Of a stretch of DNA of 22,166 bases, positions 10,570 through 20,399 are shown one piece after another (within the stretch, counting starts at the first letter, position 1; each line of letters starts with the position of its first letter). Both the position numbers and the translations under genes were made by a program. The stretch spans positions 131,468,930 to 131,491,095 of the forward strand of contig JBOZIK010000001.1 in NCBI GenBank assembly GCA_051453625.1. The letters run 5' to 3'. Below the pieces are notes generated by a model. It worked only from the letters and a program-made list of their open reading frames with translations, had not been told where the DNA came from and did not search any database. The DNA is from Welwitschia mirabilis. Taxonomy: Eukaryota; Gnetophyta; Gnetopsida; Welwitschiales.

Positions 10570-11439
10570 TCTATGTTTTTCATTACTCAACAACTAGAGG
10601 TAGGAGCATGCGTCTGCATTTCATTTCATGGGGAGCCTTGCTTCATCTTGAAAAAGTCCAACTAGCTTTATGTCAACATTGGTATTAGTATGTTGTCTTA
10701 ACAACAAAATTTGTCACCATGTTTGTAGGATTGTGCTTCATCTTATTACGTTCACTAGCAGGTTGGAGTAGTTTGCTTCCTTCTAATATAGTTGATTAGT
10801 CATTGGTTCATTGTCCTACTTCCTTAGTTTCTCTACCTTATTCTTCTTCCTAAAGGGCATGCTTTTACTCTAATAAGGCAAAGATCTACTAGTTCGAAGC
10901 ATTAGCTTGAGAGATTGTTCATTTGTCTGTCCTTACCTAGTCTTGGGCAACTATGGCAAGCATATTCTAAAAATGCCTTCTCTTAAAATCATTCTACAAG
11001 GATCACAAAATATCATCAATTATGCAATCTTACTTTAAGAATAATAAAAATGGTAAAAAAAATATGCAAGATGAGTTAGAGGATTACAATAACCAATCCA
11101 TTCACTCTTAAAACACAATGCATAGAGTTGCGCATGTTTGAAGTAGACGCTACTGAGAGCTCCTTTCATGCTTCTCAAGGATCTCATTCATTATGTCTTT
11201 ATGTCTTTGAAAAATTTATTCAACTTTTTCTGTATCTTTCTTATTGGATTGCTTTCAACTCATACCTTTACATGCTTTTATGCCATTTTTAAAAATAACT
11301 CGTAACTTGTTATAACCTTTAATTTTCTCTAAATTAAAATTTAATTTTTATTTTTTAAGAACTTATTCTTTATGGGTTGGCCTCTTTTGGGTTTATTATC
11401 ACGTAGAATGACTTTTTTATTTTTTAATGTTTGTTTGTT
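10570..11439. other. Intergenic DNA between the long LTR and the NFD4-like gene flank
   Basis: No coding region or transposon domain was recognised. Composition is intermediate and AT-rich, and there are no long open frames. Confidence 0.45.
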
Positions 11440-12060
11440 CCCCAAGCAAGAAGCGAAGACTGACGCTAGAGGAGGACAACAAATATATTAAATATGGAAT
11501 GAAGCATGCGGACTGCCTCTTGCACGGAAGAGGTTGTTACCGGGAAAACCTGTGTGATAAAAAAGAAATTTGAAATAAGAACTTTGAGTTAAAGACTTTC
11601 GCTGGCATAGAAGAACATTTTCTGGAATTTATGGCTTATCACTCGCTACCATCTAGTAGCACGCCTGACAAGAGCAGAGTAGTTATGGACCTAGAATATG
11701 CAGGATCTTTGAAAATGCTCTGTTCTATTGGATTAAGTTCCAATCAAACAGATAATGGCCCTTCGTGTGCACCACTCAGATGTTTCAAAAGTCCATTTAT
11801 CGTGGCCTTAAACAACCTCGAAAAAGAGCTGGGAAATCCTTTGAGAATGTCTTTTGAGTGTAATTGAACCAGGCAACTCTTACCGTTTAAACCTGCAGTG
11901 AATATCTGTCTTAGCATCATGTACCCGTCGCTTTTAATATCTCCAAGAAGGGCTGTCCCTTTGTCCCAATCTGCAAGTTAACCTCCAGTTTATCTTCGCT
12001 CAGTCCACAGATGCCTATAAATTTGATGAATTAGGTTATGCTTTCTAACTGTTTGTGCAA
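11440..12060 (+). promoter_or_regulatory. Presumed 5' flank / promoter of the NFD4-like gene
   Basis: This stretch is visibly richer in G+C and in CpG than the flanking kilobases (for example GAAGCGAAGACTGACGC near 11451, CCCGTCGC near 11925, CTTCGCTC near 11995), as expected of unmethylated gene-proximal DNA. A TATA-like CCTATAAATTT lies at about 12014-12024, 40-45 bp before the start codon, which would leave a very short leader; transcription may instead start further upstream. An in-frame stop at 12046-12048 closes the frame before the ATG. A 78-codon open frame at 11631-11867 is unrecognised and could be a uORF or chance. Confidence 0.4.
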
Positions 12061-12393
12061 ATGCGGAATTCAAAGTCTGCAGTGAGCTCTCAAGTAGATC
12101 CATGGCTTGGATTCATAGCTGCTATGTGGGTTCAGGTTGCCGCTGGATATACTTACAGCTATCCCCTGTATTCAAACAAGCTTAAAAAGACGTTGGGCTA
12201 CAGCCAGCGGCAGCTCAATAACATGGCTGTGGCAGTTGACATTGGCCAGAATGTGGGTCTTCTGGCTGGATTCATGTGCAACAAGCTGCCTCCATGGGGC
12301 ATGCTTCTTATTGGCTCTTGCACTTGTTTTCTTGGCCATGGCCTTCTTTGGTTGGTTATGACTGGCGCCATTTCGCCCCTTCCGTATTGCCTG
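12061..12393 (+). CDS. Exon 1 of a Nodulin-like / NFD4-family MFS membrane protein (partial gene)
   Basis: The 111 codons begin MRNSKSAVSSQVDPWLGF and end ISPLPYCL at donor CTG|GTATGT (12394). The ATG at 12061 is the first Met after the in-frame stop at 12046. Three hydrophobic segments are visible: residues about 14-36 (WLGFIAAMWVQVAAGYTYSY), 55-75 (MAVAVDIGQNVGLLAGFM) and 79-101 (WGMLLIGSCTCFLGHGLLW). Known: plant Nodulin-like-domain proteins (NFD4 and relatives) start with this arrangement: (A)MW.Q..AG..Y.F..YS..LK..L.Y.Q..L..L.VA.D.G...G.LAG, then a W.VTG..P.PYW element. They are about 550-600-residue, 12-helix MFS-like proteins; transport substrates are mostly unknown. The sequence has no frameshift and good codon variety, so it appears functional. 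The expected second exon (..C.F...GNS..Y.NT..LVTC..NFP..RG) is not in the window, so the first intron would exceed 9.7 kb, or the gene is broken. Confidence 0.85.
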
Positions 12394-12866
12394 GTATGTT
12401 TTTCTATCCTTCTTGGAATGGCATTAATGTAGTTGGTTTAACTATTGTGTTGATCTAATTCTCTTTTGTTATCAAATATCAATTATGATTATGCTTCTGT
12501 AAACAGTCTTACAGAACATTTTATGTTGTTTGATAGTCTGAGTGTAGTTAAGCTTATTGTGGTTACATTTGTAAGTAGCTTGATCCATCTCTATTCCATT
12601 TCATAACTTAATCTTGGTTTGATGCTTGTTTCATGCTGCTGGATATTTCACAAATGCAACAATTAGAATCTGTTTCTCCTAAAAGGACTTTATAGCTTGC
12701 CATCTGCTTGACTTTATTTAAGCTAGCTTTTGAGAATTAAGTTTGTTCTATATTGGACNNNNNNNNNNNNTTTTGTCTATCATTTGTAATGTTCCCTTTG
12801 CAGAAAACTTTTTGGTCTTGGTTTACTAGAAGGGTGAGTTTCTTTACAGGTGACAAGATCTACCAA
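12394..12866 (+). other. Start of presumed intron 1 of the NFD4-like gene, with an assembly gap
   Basis: Begins with the donor GTATGT. Twelve Ns lie at 12759-12770. TTCCCTTTGCAG (to 12803) followed by 30 stop-free bases and GGTGAGTT resembles a micro-exon, but the encoded peptide does not match the family. Otherwise nothing is recognised. Confidence 0.5.
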
Positions 12867-13000
12867 CGGATGTTCATCTAACTGGTGGGGCCCTCATCCT
12901 CTAATTATGAGGGCTTGGGTTTGAACCTTTGCGTGCATGATTAGCATACCATAAGGTCCTAGCCATAATTAAATCATCCATTTAGGTGATCACAGTGGCT
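12867..13000 (+). mobile_element. tRNA-derived SINE, copy 2
   Basis: A-box-like ATCTAACTGGTGGGGC (about 12876-12891) and B box GGGTTTGAACC (12917-12927) are spaced as in a tRNA. They are followed by CATAAGGTCCTAGCCATAATTAAATCAT..GTGATCACAGTGG, which aligns with the tail of the minus-strand copy at 7432-7556. Similarity fades after about 13000. Confidence 0.72.
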
Positions 13001-15180
13001 ATACTCCTAAGGGGAGGTATGGTCCCTAAAACTTCTCAGAATCTCCCTATAAATGAGAAGATCTGGCAATGTAGCTAAATCTCACTAAGGCACACTAAAA
13101 AACATGGTCACATTGAGGTCAGATAGGCAAGTGGCTTGGCTGTAAGACCTTATCACATATGTAAAGTTTTAGCTGCTTAAGGACACTTTTTGGAGTTTAT
13201 TTATTACCTTTTAACTCGTGACCTTATGATGTTGAGCTTTTTTATAGGGAAGCTACAAAACATGAAGAGTTCTAGGCTAACTCAATTAATTAGTAAGCTC
13301 CACTCATTGGAAAGATGGCTTCTAGTTGTTTGTATGGAGAACATGGCCTTGAGTTTTTTAAGTAGCCACTAGACTATAGATAAAATTTGAACTTCCATTT
13401 TCAATTTGATAAAGGCATTGCTAGATAAAAACACAAGGGTTGATGTATCTATGGGGTTTATAGTTTCATCGCTGGATCAAGTCACTTGCTTTGACTTAGT
13501 TGTGCCAAGTTACAACAATTTTTTTAAATTTCAAAAAAAATTGATTCACTGTGTGAGGCAAGGGACATGCAAGTCAGCCAAGTCAAAAACAATTTTGAAA
13601 TGTATGAACAATAGAGTCCAATTTCAGATTTTTAACTTTTAAGAAAATGGAGTCAACATTCACCTTTTTTGTTGGGAAATTTTTGTGTGTGTTTGGAAAA
13701 AAAGGCCTTGGACTATACAAACACTTTACCTTGCATATCTAATTCAGATTTTAGTCTTTTGAGTCAATAAAAAGAAAGATGTATGTATTACATATACATA
13801 AACATAACATCACAAACTTAGGCATTACTTCAAGGTTTGACTTTGTGGCAATGCATAATCATAGTCAAACTATTATGCATACTACCTAATATGCATAATA
13901 GATACATACTATTGTGTAACCTTATGACATGTTTAAAGGTAAATAATTTTGCCCCTATGAGATACACCCTATTTAAGGTTTCACCAAATGGATGTAGTCA
14001 AGATTTTTATGGCACTGATTGGTAGGGGTGGTTGGGTTTATGAGGGCAAACAGAATTGAGAATTTATTCTGTTCAAAATAAAATAGAAAAGGCAGAAAAT
14101 AGATAGCTAAAACTAATAAAGTGTTAACACAAATTTGCGAAAATTGAAGAAACACTAAATTTGCACCAAATTTCAAATCAACATTACAAAGAACACATGC
14201 ATGCCCAAAGTATTTAGATTACTTGCAAAGTGATTACAGATGCTAGGGTGATTGGGATGATTGGGTAAATGGTGAGGATAATGGTTAAGGGTTTTGGAAG
14301 ATGTTTCAGCCTGAGCTCGGTAGAGAGTGAATGATATAGTGATAGCTTGAACTACAGTTGAATGATCAAACTAGCATTAGAAGTCCTAAACAAAGGTTTA
14401 GTGGTCTATTCACAAACCATTTTTAGGGTTTTTAAGGAAGTTGCTACTTAGCACAATGTGGCTGGTGGATGGAATTAGGATTTTTATATTGTGGAGAGAC
14501 CAAACTCATGTTTGAAGGTTGATTAGAGCTTCCAAAGGAGTTTAGATGCTTTGCCCTACAGTTGGATGCTTTGCTTCAGAAAAATGGTTGTTTACAGTGT
14601 TAAGTTTTAAGCATTTCGACTAAGATAAAGGGATTTTTGGAAATCGATGAGCTGAACCAAAAAGAGCTATGACTGTTGAGGCATGACTTGCAACACCATC
14701 TTTATTAGGAACATCAAAATTTGATCTTACAATGGTTTCATTTGAATTTAGTCCTTTTCCATTTAGTTCAAAATTAGAGATGTTTGGCATTCAATATTTA
14801 TACCTCTCTATACATTGTTTATATGATTGGTTTTTTGCATTCTTGAAATAAATATTTATGGTTTTTGTACTTTGTTGTCAATATGTTTGTTAATTTATCC
14901 ATGATCTCATCAAAGTAATTAATATTTAACTTGATTATCGATATTGTTCAGTTGTAACGGCAATCTAACAATCATTTGAATTCATTTTTTTATTTTTCTA
15001 CTATTAAAATATGTTAAACTTGCATTTTGTACACTTAACAACAACACTCATCCATAAAACATTAATAGTATGATTTTTTTCATGTTTTTACTTAATTCCT
15101 TTTTACTCTTTTATGCAAATGAGTCAAAATCAAGCAAGTCATAATTCGATGGCTCACAAGGCATGACTCAAATTGTAGCT
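13001..15180. other. Unassigned presumed intronic DNA
   Basis: Only short open frames without recognisable homology. A 10-bp direct repeat GATGCTTTGC occurs twice near 14547-14573. The stretch is probably decayed repeat DNA, but I could not assign it to a family. Confidence 0.4.
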
Positions 15181-15410
15181 TTCTTGAAAAGTCATGAGTT
15201 GGAGCCATGCTACTATGGTCACGACATGTCTAGGTTTTGTCTATGCTTCATACACAAGATGTTGAAGCCTACTCTTGGGTGCACTTTGAACACATGAGTA
15301 TTAACCATAAGCCAACCCACACACTAGGATTTAAACTTGAGACATGAAAGCTTTTGACTTATAATCATGGGTTGAACCAAGTACACTATGTGCAAGCTCC
15401 ACTTTCCCTT
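15181..15410 (-). mobile_element. Possible third SINE-like element (different subfamily)
   Basis: On the minus strand, GTGTACTTGGTTCAACCC (A-box-like, about 15369-15387) is followed about 35 bp later by AGTTTAAATCC (B-box-like, 15327-15337), then TAGTGTGTGGGTTGGCTTATGG. The tail does not match copies 1 and 2. Support is limited to the two boxes and their spacing. Confidence 0.35.
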
Positions 15411-15959
15411 TTGTAATATTATAAAATTACTAATAGAAAAAAGAGGGCAGTGAAAGAGGGTTATGCAAAGTCAATGTTACATTAGGGTTTCAAAACTAAT
15501 GAGAGGTTATAAAAGGAAGGGTTATGTTGAAGGATTGGTCATTTTTAAGTGCTTTTCTCAAGCTATTCAATGATGGCTTGTGTCCTTTGTTTTGTTTTTG
15601 CAATATCAAGAGCTTTGCACTATCTTCTGGACATAGCATTTACTTTCTTTGAGCTCTACTTCATTTGTTGCTCATTTTTAGTTTACAACAGCTGACCTTT
15701 GATGTCATGGCAAACAGGTAGTCTGATAGAGCAAAGCAAATGGAGTGGAGTAGTGTTACATTGTGTAGTGAAGTGAGCCCATGTGTGTGCAAAGCATGCA
15801 TGTTTCAAGCTTTTTTACTGTGTGCAAGTGTGTTTCTAATGTCTTGTAAAATTGCATTCCCTTTGATTGATGAATCATCACCAGAACGGAGAGACGATGG
15901 ATCGTGGACAAACACATTAAACAACAAAATTAGGGCATAGAGAGTATTTCCATTAAGGA

Positions 15960-16440
15960 GGTTTTGACATAGAAGGATTACACTAAAGTGCTTGAAACTG
16001 TTAAACCATCATTGATGAAGGACAAAAAATTGAAGACTTTGCACAGAAGGATTCCCTACTAGACTCATGGGCATCAATAGTGACAACCATATCACATTTA
16101 GGAGCACCACAACTATGACATTTGATAATTTGGCACTTACTCTTAACTCTTAAGGATGCTGAGCAAAGACAATTAGAGAAACAATCTTTAAAAAGTCCTT
16201 GATGGCTGAGGCGAGAGTAGAAGACAATCATGTAATAAAAACATAAAGTGCAAGTGTTGCAAGAAAAAGGGGCATGCAAAGAAGGATTGTGATGCATAGA
16301 GGGCCAAGCCAAAGAAGAAGAATGAAAAGTGGATTGACAAAAAAAGGAAGAAAGCTTGAAAAGGAAAAGAAAGTAGAAGGCTATTCATCCTTGGTTAGCG
16401 ATGTTGAAGGGGAAGAAGGTTTGAATTTTATGATATCTAA
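15960..16440 (+). pseudogene. Copia A gag remnant with CCHC zinc knuckle
   Basis: The C-terminal half of a Copia Gag is spread over more than one frame. An EGQKIEDFAQKDSLLDSWAS-like stretch (about 16016-16075) corresponds to the conserved ..GEKI.DED....LL.SLP.SW region, and TTISHLGAPQL follows. The nucleic-acid-binding knuckle CKCCKKKGHAKKDC (CX2CX4HX4C) is intact at 16249-16290 and is followed by a Lys-rich stretch. Stop codons follow the knuckle immediately and frameshifts precede it, so the protein cannot be made. In an active element Gag packages the RNA into virus-like particles. The minus-strand open frame at 16001-16312 is a shadow. Confidence 0.7.
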
Positions 16441-16469
16441 ACAATGCACACTGATACTATTGTTTTAGA

Positions 16470-16948
16470 ATGTAGAGAATGATGCCTGACTTATTGATAA
16501 AAGTGCTTCCTCACCCTGCTATAAGTCTTACTATCTAGTCAATTCTAAATTGTATTTGTTGCAAATGAGAAACCTCTAAAGGCTATTAGCATTGGTAGCT
16601 TTGTGCTACAACAACCTAGATTACAGAAGATTGCTATTAATAATGTTAATCACATGCTAGAGATGACTGAGAGGTTTATTTTTGTCATTCAACTTGATGA
16701 TTCGAGACTACTATGTTGTAGTGGAAATAGTAAGTGGAAAATCAACAAGGCTATTTTCATACTACTTCTAGGAAAGAAGGATGGTAACATGGGTACTCTA
16801 AAGGTAAAGGTTGTTGTTCACAAGGATGTTGCTCTGACAGCTATAGTTGAAGATGCAAACTTTGGCACATACAGATGGAGACATTGGGCAATTCGATTTA
16901 AAGATACTCGAATCTCTTTTGTTAATTCCTTTATGTTGTTAATTATTG
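16470..16948 (+). pseudogene. Copia A protease / pre-integrase remnant
   Basis: LIDKSASSPCYKSYYLV (about 16488-16540) sits where the aspartic protease DSGAS motif is expected; the D-S/T-G core has become D-K-S. It is followed by VANEKPLKAISIGSFVLQ and then by the GAG-pre-integrase region: VNHMLEMTERFIFVIQLDDS, SGNSKWKINKA and LLLGKKDG. After a frame change comes GDIGQFDLKILESLL (about 16872-16920), equivalent to LGHIGQ-GL-IL of the integrase zinc-binding region. The region stops at about 16948, close to an NYCE that would begin the CxxC of the zinc finger. No integrase core follows. Confidence 0.65.
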
Positions 16949-17335
16949 TGAAGCCTATCGTTATATATCCCCTTTTATATTAAAAGCGACCCTATGCTCT
17001 AAAGTTAAAAATAAAGTCAAAGTCGAAAAAAGGTGTGTAGGTTATTAAATCTTAAGGCTACCTAAGGCTATAAAAGGAGGACAGGGGTTCACTATGAGGA
17101 TGTTGTTGTGGTTGGAGTCATTTGTAGTCTTGCTTATGGTTGTGGCTTGAGCTAGAGGAATGACTCATGTTCATTTTGCCTGTCGATTTTGTGGTTGATT
17201 TGACAGAGTTTTGTCTTAGTTTGAGGAAGTACGGTAAAGAGGGCTCAGACCTTGTTAATTATTTGTTTCTAGTTCCTTTTTCCCCTTTTTTTTCCTTTTT
17301 TTTGTTTGTTGCTTCCTTCGCTTGTTTTTGTTATA
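16949..17335 (+). repeat. Putative 5' LTR of Copia B
   Basis: The region lies between the end of the element A coding remnant and the primer-binding site at 17337. It contains a good TATA box (GGCTATAAAAGG, TATA at 17069-17075) and a T-rich 3' part. The left end is inferred from where element A similarity stops, and no TG..CA pair or target duplication could be fixed. Confidence 0.5.
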
Positions 17336-17336
17336 G

Positions 17337-17349
17337 TGGTATTAGAGCA
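17337..17349 (+). other. tRNA-iMet primer-binding site of Copia B
   Basis: TGGTATTAGAGCA differs by one base (C to T) from TGGTATCAGAGCA, the usual primer-binding site of plant Copia elements, complementary to the 3' end of initiator tRNA-Met. It sits just 3' of the LTR and about 35 bp before the likely gag ATG (17382). Confidence 0.85.
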
Positions 17350-17381
17350 CCTAGGTTAGGGTTTGTTGCTACTCTAACAAA

Positions 17382-17900
17382 GATGGAAAACTTGCAGATG
17401 AGGGATAGGTTGGTCACATTATCTTGTCTACTTGAGAGATTGCGACATTGTCAAATGATAATTCGCTAACGAGTTGTCTGGATGTGGAATGAAGTAAGCT
17501 CAATAGGAAAGTTGTTGGATTGACTTATCCTTATCTTGGACATTAGATATTGAATGTTTACAAAGGGACCACTGAAGCTTAAATCTTTTGGAAAACCTTG
17601 AACGAAAGGTATGACAAGCCCACTAGAATGAATAAATCTTAAACTATTAACATGGTTTTCAAAATCAAGATGACAGAAGGGACCCCATTGCACGGTCAAC
17701 TGAATGAGTTTGAATAGGTTGTTTGTTCAAATTGATGATTTTTGTAGAACATTTAAAGACAATTTGAAGTTAGTGACTCTTCCAAGTTCGCTATTGGATT
17801 CATGAGAGATACTTCATATTACCTTGACAGCTATTGCAAGAACTTTCTTACCACTTAAACCAAACATATGGAGATGCATGTTTGAGTTTTATTTGCCTTA
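17382..17900 (+). pseudogene. Copia B gag remnant
   Basis: Starts at MENLQMRDRLVTLSCLLERL about 35 bp after the primer-binding site. It continues, with frame changes and stops, through LILDI / LGHQILNVYKGTTEA-like sequence, FWKTLNERYDKPTRMNKS and INMVFKIKMTEGTPLHGQLN (about 17583-17705), which match the UBN2-type Gag core (LW..L...Y...S..N...L...L..LKM.EG.S...H...F). A zinc knuckle was not found before the protease, unlike in element A. The minus-strand open frame at 17466-17699 is a shadow. Confidence 0.65.
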
Positions 17901-17938
17901 ATTCAGTGGCAAATGTGACCGAAGACTAGGAAGAGGTG

Positions 17939-18440
17939 TGGGTACTAGACAATGGTGCTTTTTTTTCATATTTGTCCAAACTACAAATGATTTAGATCCT
18001 ATGAAGCATGTTCGTGTGGAGTGGCTTATGTCGTAGATAGTAGCGAGTTCCAAATTTGTGTTTTTGCACTGTTGTATTGAAAGAATAGAATGGACAACTC
18101 ATAATAGTTAGGGATGTCAAACATGTTCTAGAAATCACTAAGAATCTACTATCTATTGGACAATTTGATGAGTTGGGTTGAAATCTTTCATTTGTTGATC
18201 ATACATGGAAGATCAACAAGGGTGCTTTGACTATGCTGAAAGGAAATAAAGAGGTTTATGTTTATATCCTGCATGTTATTGCAAGTATGAAGTAAGAAGA
18301 TGCTACGATTATGGTGAATTCAAACTTGTGGCATAAATGTTTGGGGCACATTGGACAAATAGGACTAGAGATATTCTTTAATGTATATCTCTTATTCCTT
18401 TGTCTATTTTTGCCAGCTTTGATTATTGTAAGGATTGTAA
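17939..18440 (+). pseudogene. Copia B protease and GAG-pre-integrase remnant
   Basis: WVLDNGA (17939-17959) followed, one frame over, by FHICPNYK is the retropepsin active site region, in which the Ser/Thr of D-S/T-G has become Asn. Further on come a DVKHVLEITKNLLSIGQFDE-like stretch (about 18115-18173), SFVDHTWKINKGALTMLKGN (about 18188-18247) and LWHKCLGHIGQIGLEI (18323-18370). These are the pre-integrase domain and the HxxxxH of the zinc finger. The CxxC partner (DYCKDCKVGK, 18421-18450) lies in another frame, showing an indel between them. Confidence 0.75.
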
Positions 18441-19260
18441 AGTTGGAAAGTTATATAGAGTTAATTTCCAGAGAAATTGTTAGCACTTATCTACTCTAGT
18501 GTTATTGGCCCTATTAATCCTTTCTCTCTTGTTGGTTTGCAATATCTTATCACATTTATTGATGATTTTAGTTGTGGAATTTGGGTCTATCCTATTAAGT
18601 CAAAGGACATCGTACTTGATGTCTTTAAGCAGTTTGTTGCCCACATAGGAACCCACACAAAGCTCAAAGATAAGAAGCTTCTCACAGATAATAGAGATGA
18701 ATACATCTCACATGCTTTTTCTTATTTTGCAGTGAAAGGGGATTATACATATACATACTGCTCCTAAAAAGCCCTAATCGAATGGAGTAAGGGAGAGATT
18801 CAATAGAGCCTCATGCTAAAGACATGGTTGTAGAAGCAAGCCTTCCTAAAATTTTTTAGGATAAAGCAGTTACTATTGCTACATATCTTATAAATAAGTC
18901 ATCTTAAAGTAAATCTCCTATCACCACTTAAAGAGTTTTTGGTTTTGAAGCTTATGTTCATATATCTTTATTGGTTATGTTGATGATGATTGTGTATATG
19001 GACATTGGGATCCTACTTGTAAACAGGTGTTTAGATCCAAGGATGTGACCTTCAAAGAATGTTCTTTGTTTTATCTCAAGTAGGTTGAGAATTATGATGG
19101 GAAAACTCCTTATTTTGGCTTCCCTCAAAAAGGGTCTACCAAAGTGTTTGCTCATAATGATGATGATGAAATTGAGTAGTAGGAAGATACTTCTGGAAAT
19201 CAAGACATTCCTCAAAGTGAACAAGAAGATAACATGGATGTAGAACTGGAAGAGCAAGAA
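18441..19260 (+). pseudogene. Copia B integrase remnant
   Basis: SSVIGPINPFSLVGLQYLIT then FIDDFSCGIWVYPIKSKD, VFKQFVAHIGTH and LLTDNRDEYISHAFSYF (18492-18740) are the rve core. The expected first Asp (xSDVxGP) is Ser at 18498-18500. The second Asp (TDN, 18687-18689) is present, as is the Glu in NGVRERFNRA (about 18781-18812, after a frameshift). Further C-terminal matches are KSPITTLK, GFEAYVHIS and WDPTCKQVFRSKDVTFKECS (about 19008-19068). These are followed by an acidic linker (VELEEQEAKNEVEELPSHW) and the RRSNRVTKQPEKYS motif that precedes reverse transcriptase in Copia polyproteins. Confidence 0.8.
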
Positions 19261-19389
19261 GCTAAAAATGAAGTAGAAGAGCTTCCTTCACATTGGGTGA
19301 GGAGGTCCAATCGGGTAACAAAGCAACCTGAGAAGTATTCCTCTTTAAATTATGTTTTACTAATCGATGAAGGAGAACTAGAAATTGTT

Positions 19390-20060
19390 TTAGAAGCAAG
19401 GTCATGCCGTGATTGAAAGCAATGGGGAGGTTGCAATGTCTGATGAATGGAAATCACTCATGGCTTATCACACATGGAAACTGGGGCAATTGTCAAAGGG
19501 TATGAAAGCACTACACAAGAGATGACTCTTCCAAGTAAAGGACGATTCCTATGGTCTTACTAGGTGCAAGGAAGTACTTCTAGTAAAGGGTTTTGGACAA
19601 AAATCCAAGTATTGTTTTTACGAAGATCTTTTCTGTAGTTGTTAAGCAATCTTCTATCAAAATTGCTTTGTATTCAATTACTTATTTAGATTTGGGACTA
19701 TGGTAGCTAAATGTTAAAATTGCATTCTTTTCATGGGGATTTGGAAGAAGAAATTTATATGATTCAACTAGAAGGTTTTGTTTATCTCAAGTATCTTGAT
19801 TTCATATGTAGGGTAAGGAAAAGCTTGTATTGTGTTAACAAGTCCCAAGACAGTGGCACAAGAGGTTTGATTTGTTTATTAAAGTGCAACAATAGAGCGA
19901 ATGCAAAGTTGACCATTGTGTTACTTCTTTGGGCAAGTAGGAAGTAAGTTCATCATGCTGTTGTCGTGTGTTGATAATATGCTTATAGCAATAAATGACA
20001 AGGGTGAAGTTAAATGCTTGAAGCATGAATGGGTAACTATTTTGATATAAAGGACTTGGG
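19390..20060 (+). pseudogene. Copia B reverse transcriptase remnant
   Basis: SDEWKSLMAYHTWKLGQLSK (about 19440-19500), then LLVKGFGQKSK, then LKLHSFHGDLEEEIYMIQLE (from about 19714) and FICRVRKSLYCVNKS match the RVT_2 order W..A...E...L..N.TW, VAKG..Q, VKTAFL.GDLEEEIYM.QPEGF and V..L.KSLYGLKQ. The catalytic YVDDM box reads CVDNM (19967-19981), so Tyr and the second Asp are changed. Several stops and frameshifts interrupt the frame. Part of the region upstream of VKTAF is poorly conserved. Confidence 0.8.
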
Positions 20061-20330
20061 GCTAGCTAGACAAAGATAAAGATAATCAGGGACAACACTA
20101 ATAAACTATTGTAGTTCAGTTAAGAGGATGACATCTCCAAGGTTTTGGAGCATTTAGGTATGGTGGGTGCTCATACTACTAGTACTCCATTGGCATCTCA
20201 CTTTAAATCAAGCAAGAAGGATTGCACTCATTCTCTAGAAAGAAGGATTGCACTCATTCTCTAGAGGACAACAAGCAAATGGAATCAATACCATACAAAT
20301 ACGCAATTGAATCAACCAATTATCACTTTT
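20061..20330 (+). pseudogene. Copia B RNase H start, truncated
   Basis: RDNTNKLL.FS-like, then SKVLEHLGMVGAHTTSTPLA and SHFKSSKKDCTHSLE (about 20085-20240), then KQMESIPYKYAIES, correspond to the segment joining reverse transcriptase to RNase H (..L..F.M..A.P..TPL..HF.LS...CP......M..VPY..AVGS). The DxxE RNase H core is absent. A 26-bp tandem duplication shifts the frame inside it. Confidence 0.7.
20214..20265. repeat. Perfect 26-bp tandem duplication
   Basis: AAGAAGGATTGCACTCATTC plus TCTAGA at 20214-20239 is repeated without change at 20240-20265. 26 is not a multiple of three, so it adds a frameshift to the Copia B RNase H remnant. Identity implies a recent event in already dead sequence. 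Confidence 0.97.
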
Positions 20331-20399
20331 TATTAGTTGAGATGTCCAACTAGAGTCACATGTCCTCCTAAAAAAGTTATTGCCTCAGGTTGCACAATG

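Larger units (their letters stand above)
15500..16950 (+). mobile_element. Copia element A, 5' part (decayed)
   Basis: Coding remnants in the order gag, CCHC knuckle, protease, pre-integrase identify a Ty1/Copia element. A TATA box TATAAAAGG (15508-15516) and a degenerate primer-site-like TCTGATAGAGCA (about 15722-15733) suggest its LTR ends just before 15720, but LTR limits cannot be set. At about 16950 the pre-integrase domain stops and the LTR of element B begins, so B appears to have inserted into A. Confidence 0.6.
16949..20330 (+). mobile_element. Copia element B, nearly full-length coding remnant
   Basis: A putative 5' LTR, tRNA-Met primer site, gag, protease, pre-integrase, integrase, reverse transcriptase and start of RNase H occur in Ty1/Copia order on the plus strand. 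Frameshifts and stops are scattered throughout and at least three catalytic positions are altered. No 3' LTR or polypurine tract follows the RNase H remnant. Sequence changes at about 20300-20400 to another Copia copy (C), so the 3' end was deleted or recombined. Confidence 0.75.

Noticed and set aside
11631-11867. 78-codon open frame upstream of the NFD4-like gene as a separate gene
   Set aside because: Unrecognised, no homology to any family I know; more likely leader or promoter sequence.
16001-16388. Minus-strand open frames of 103 and 66 codons
   Set aside because: They are antisense to the Copia A gag remnant, which has recognisable motifs on the plus strand.
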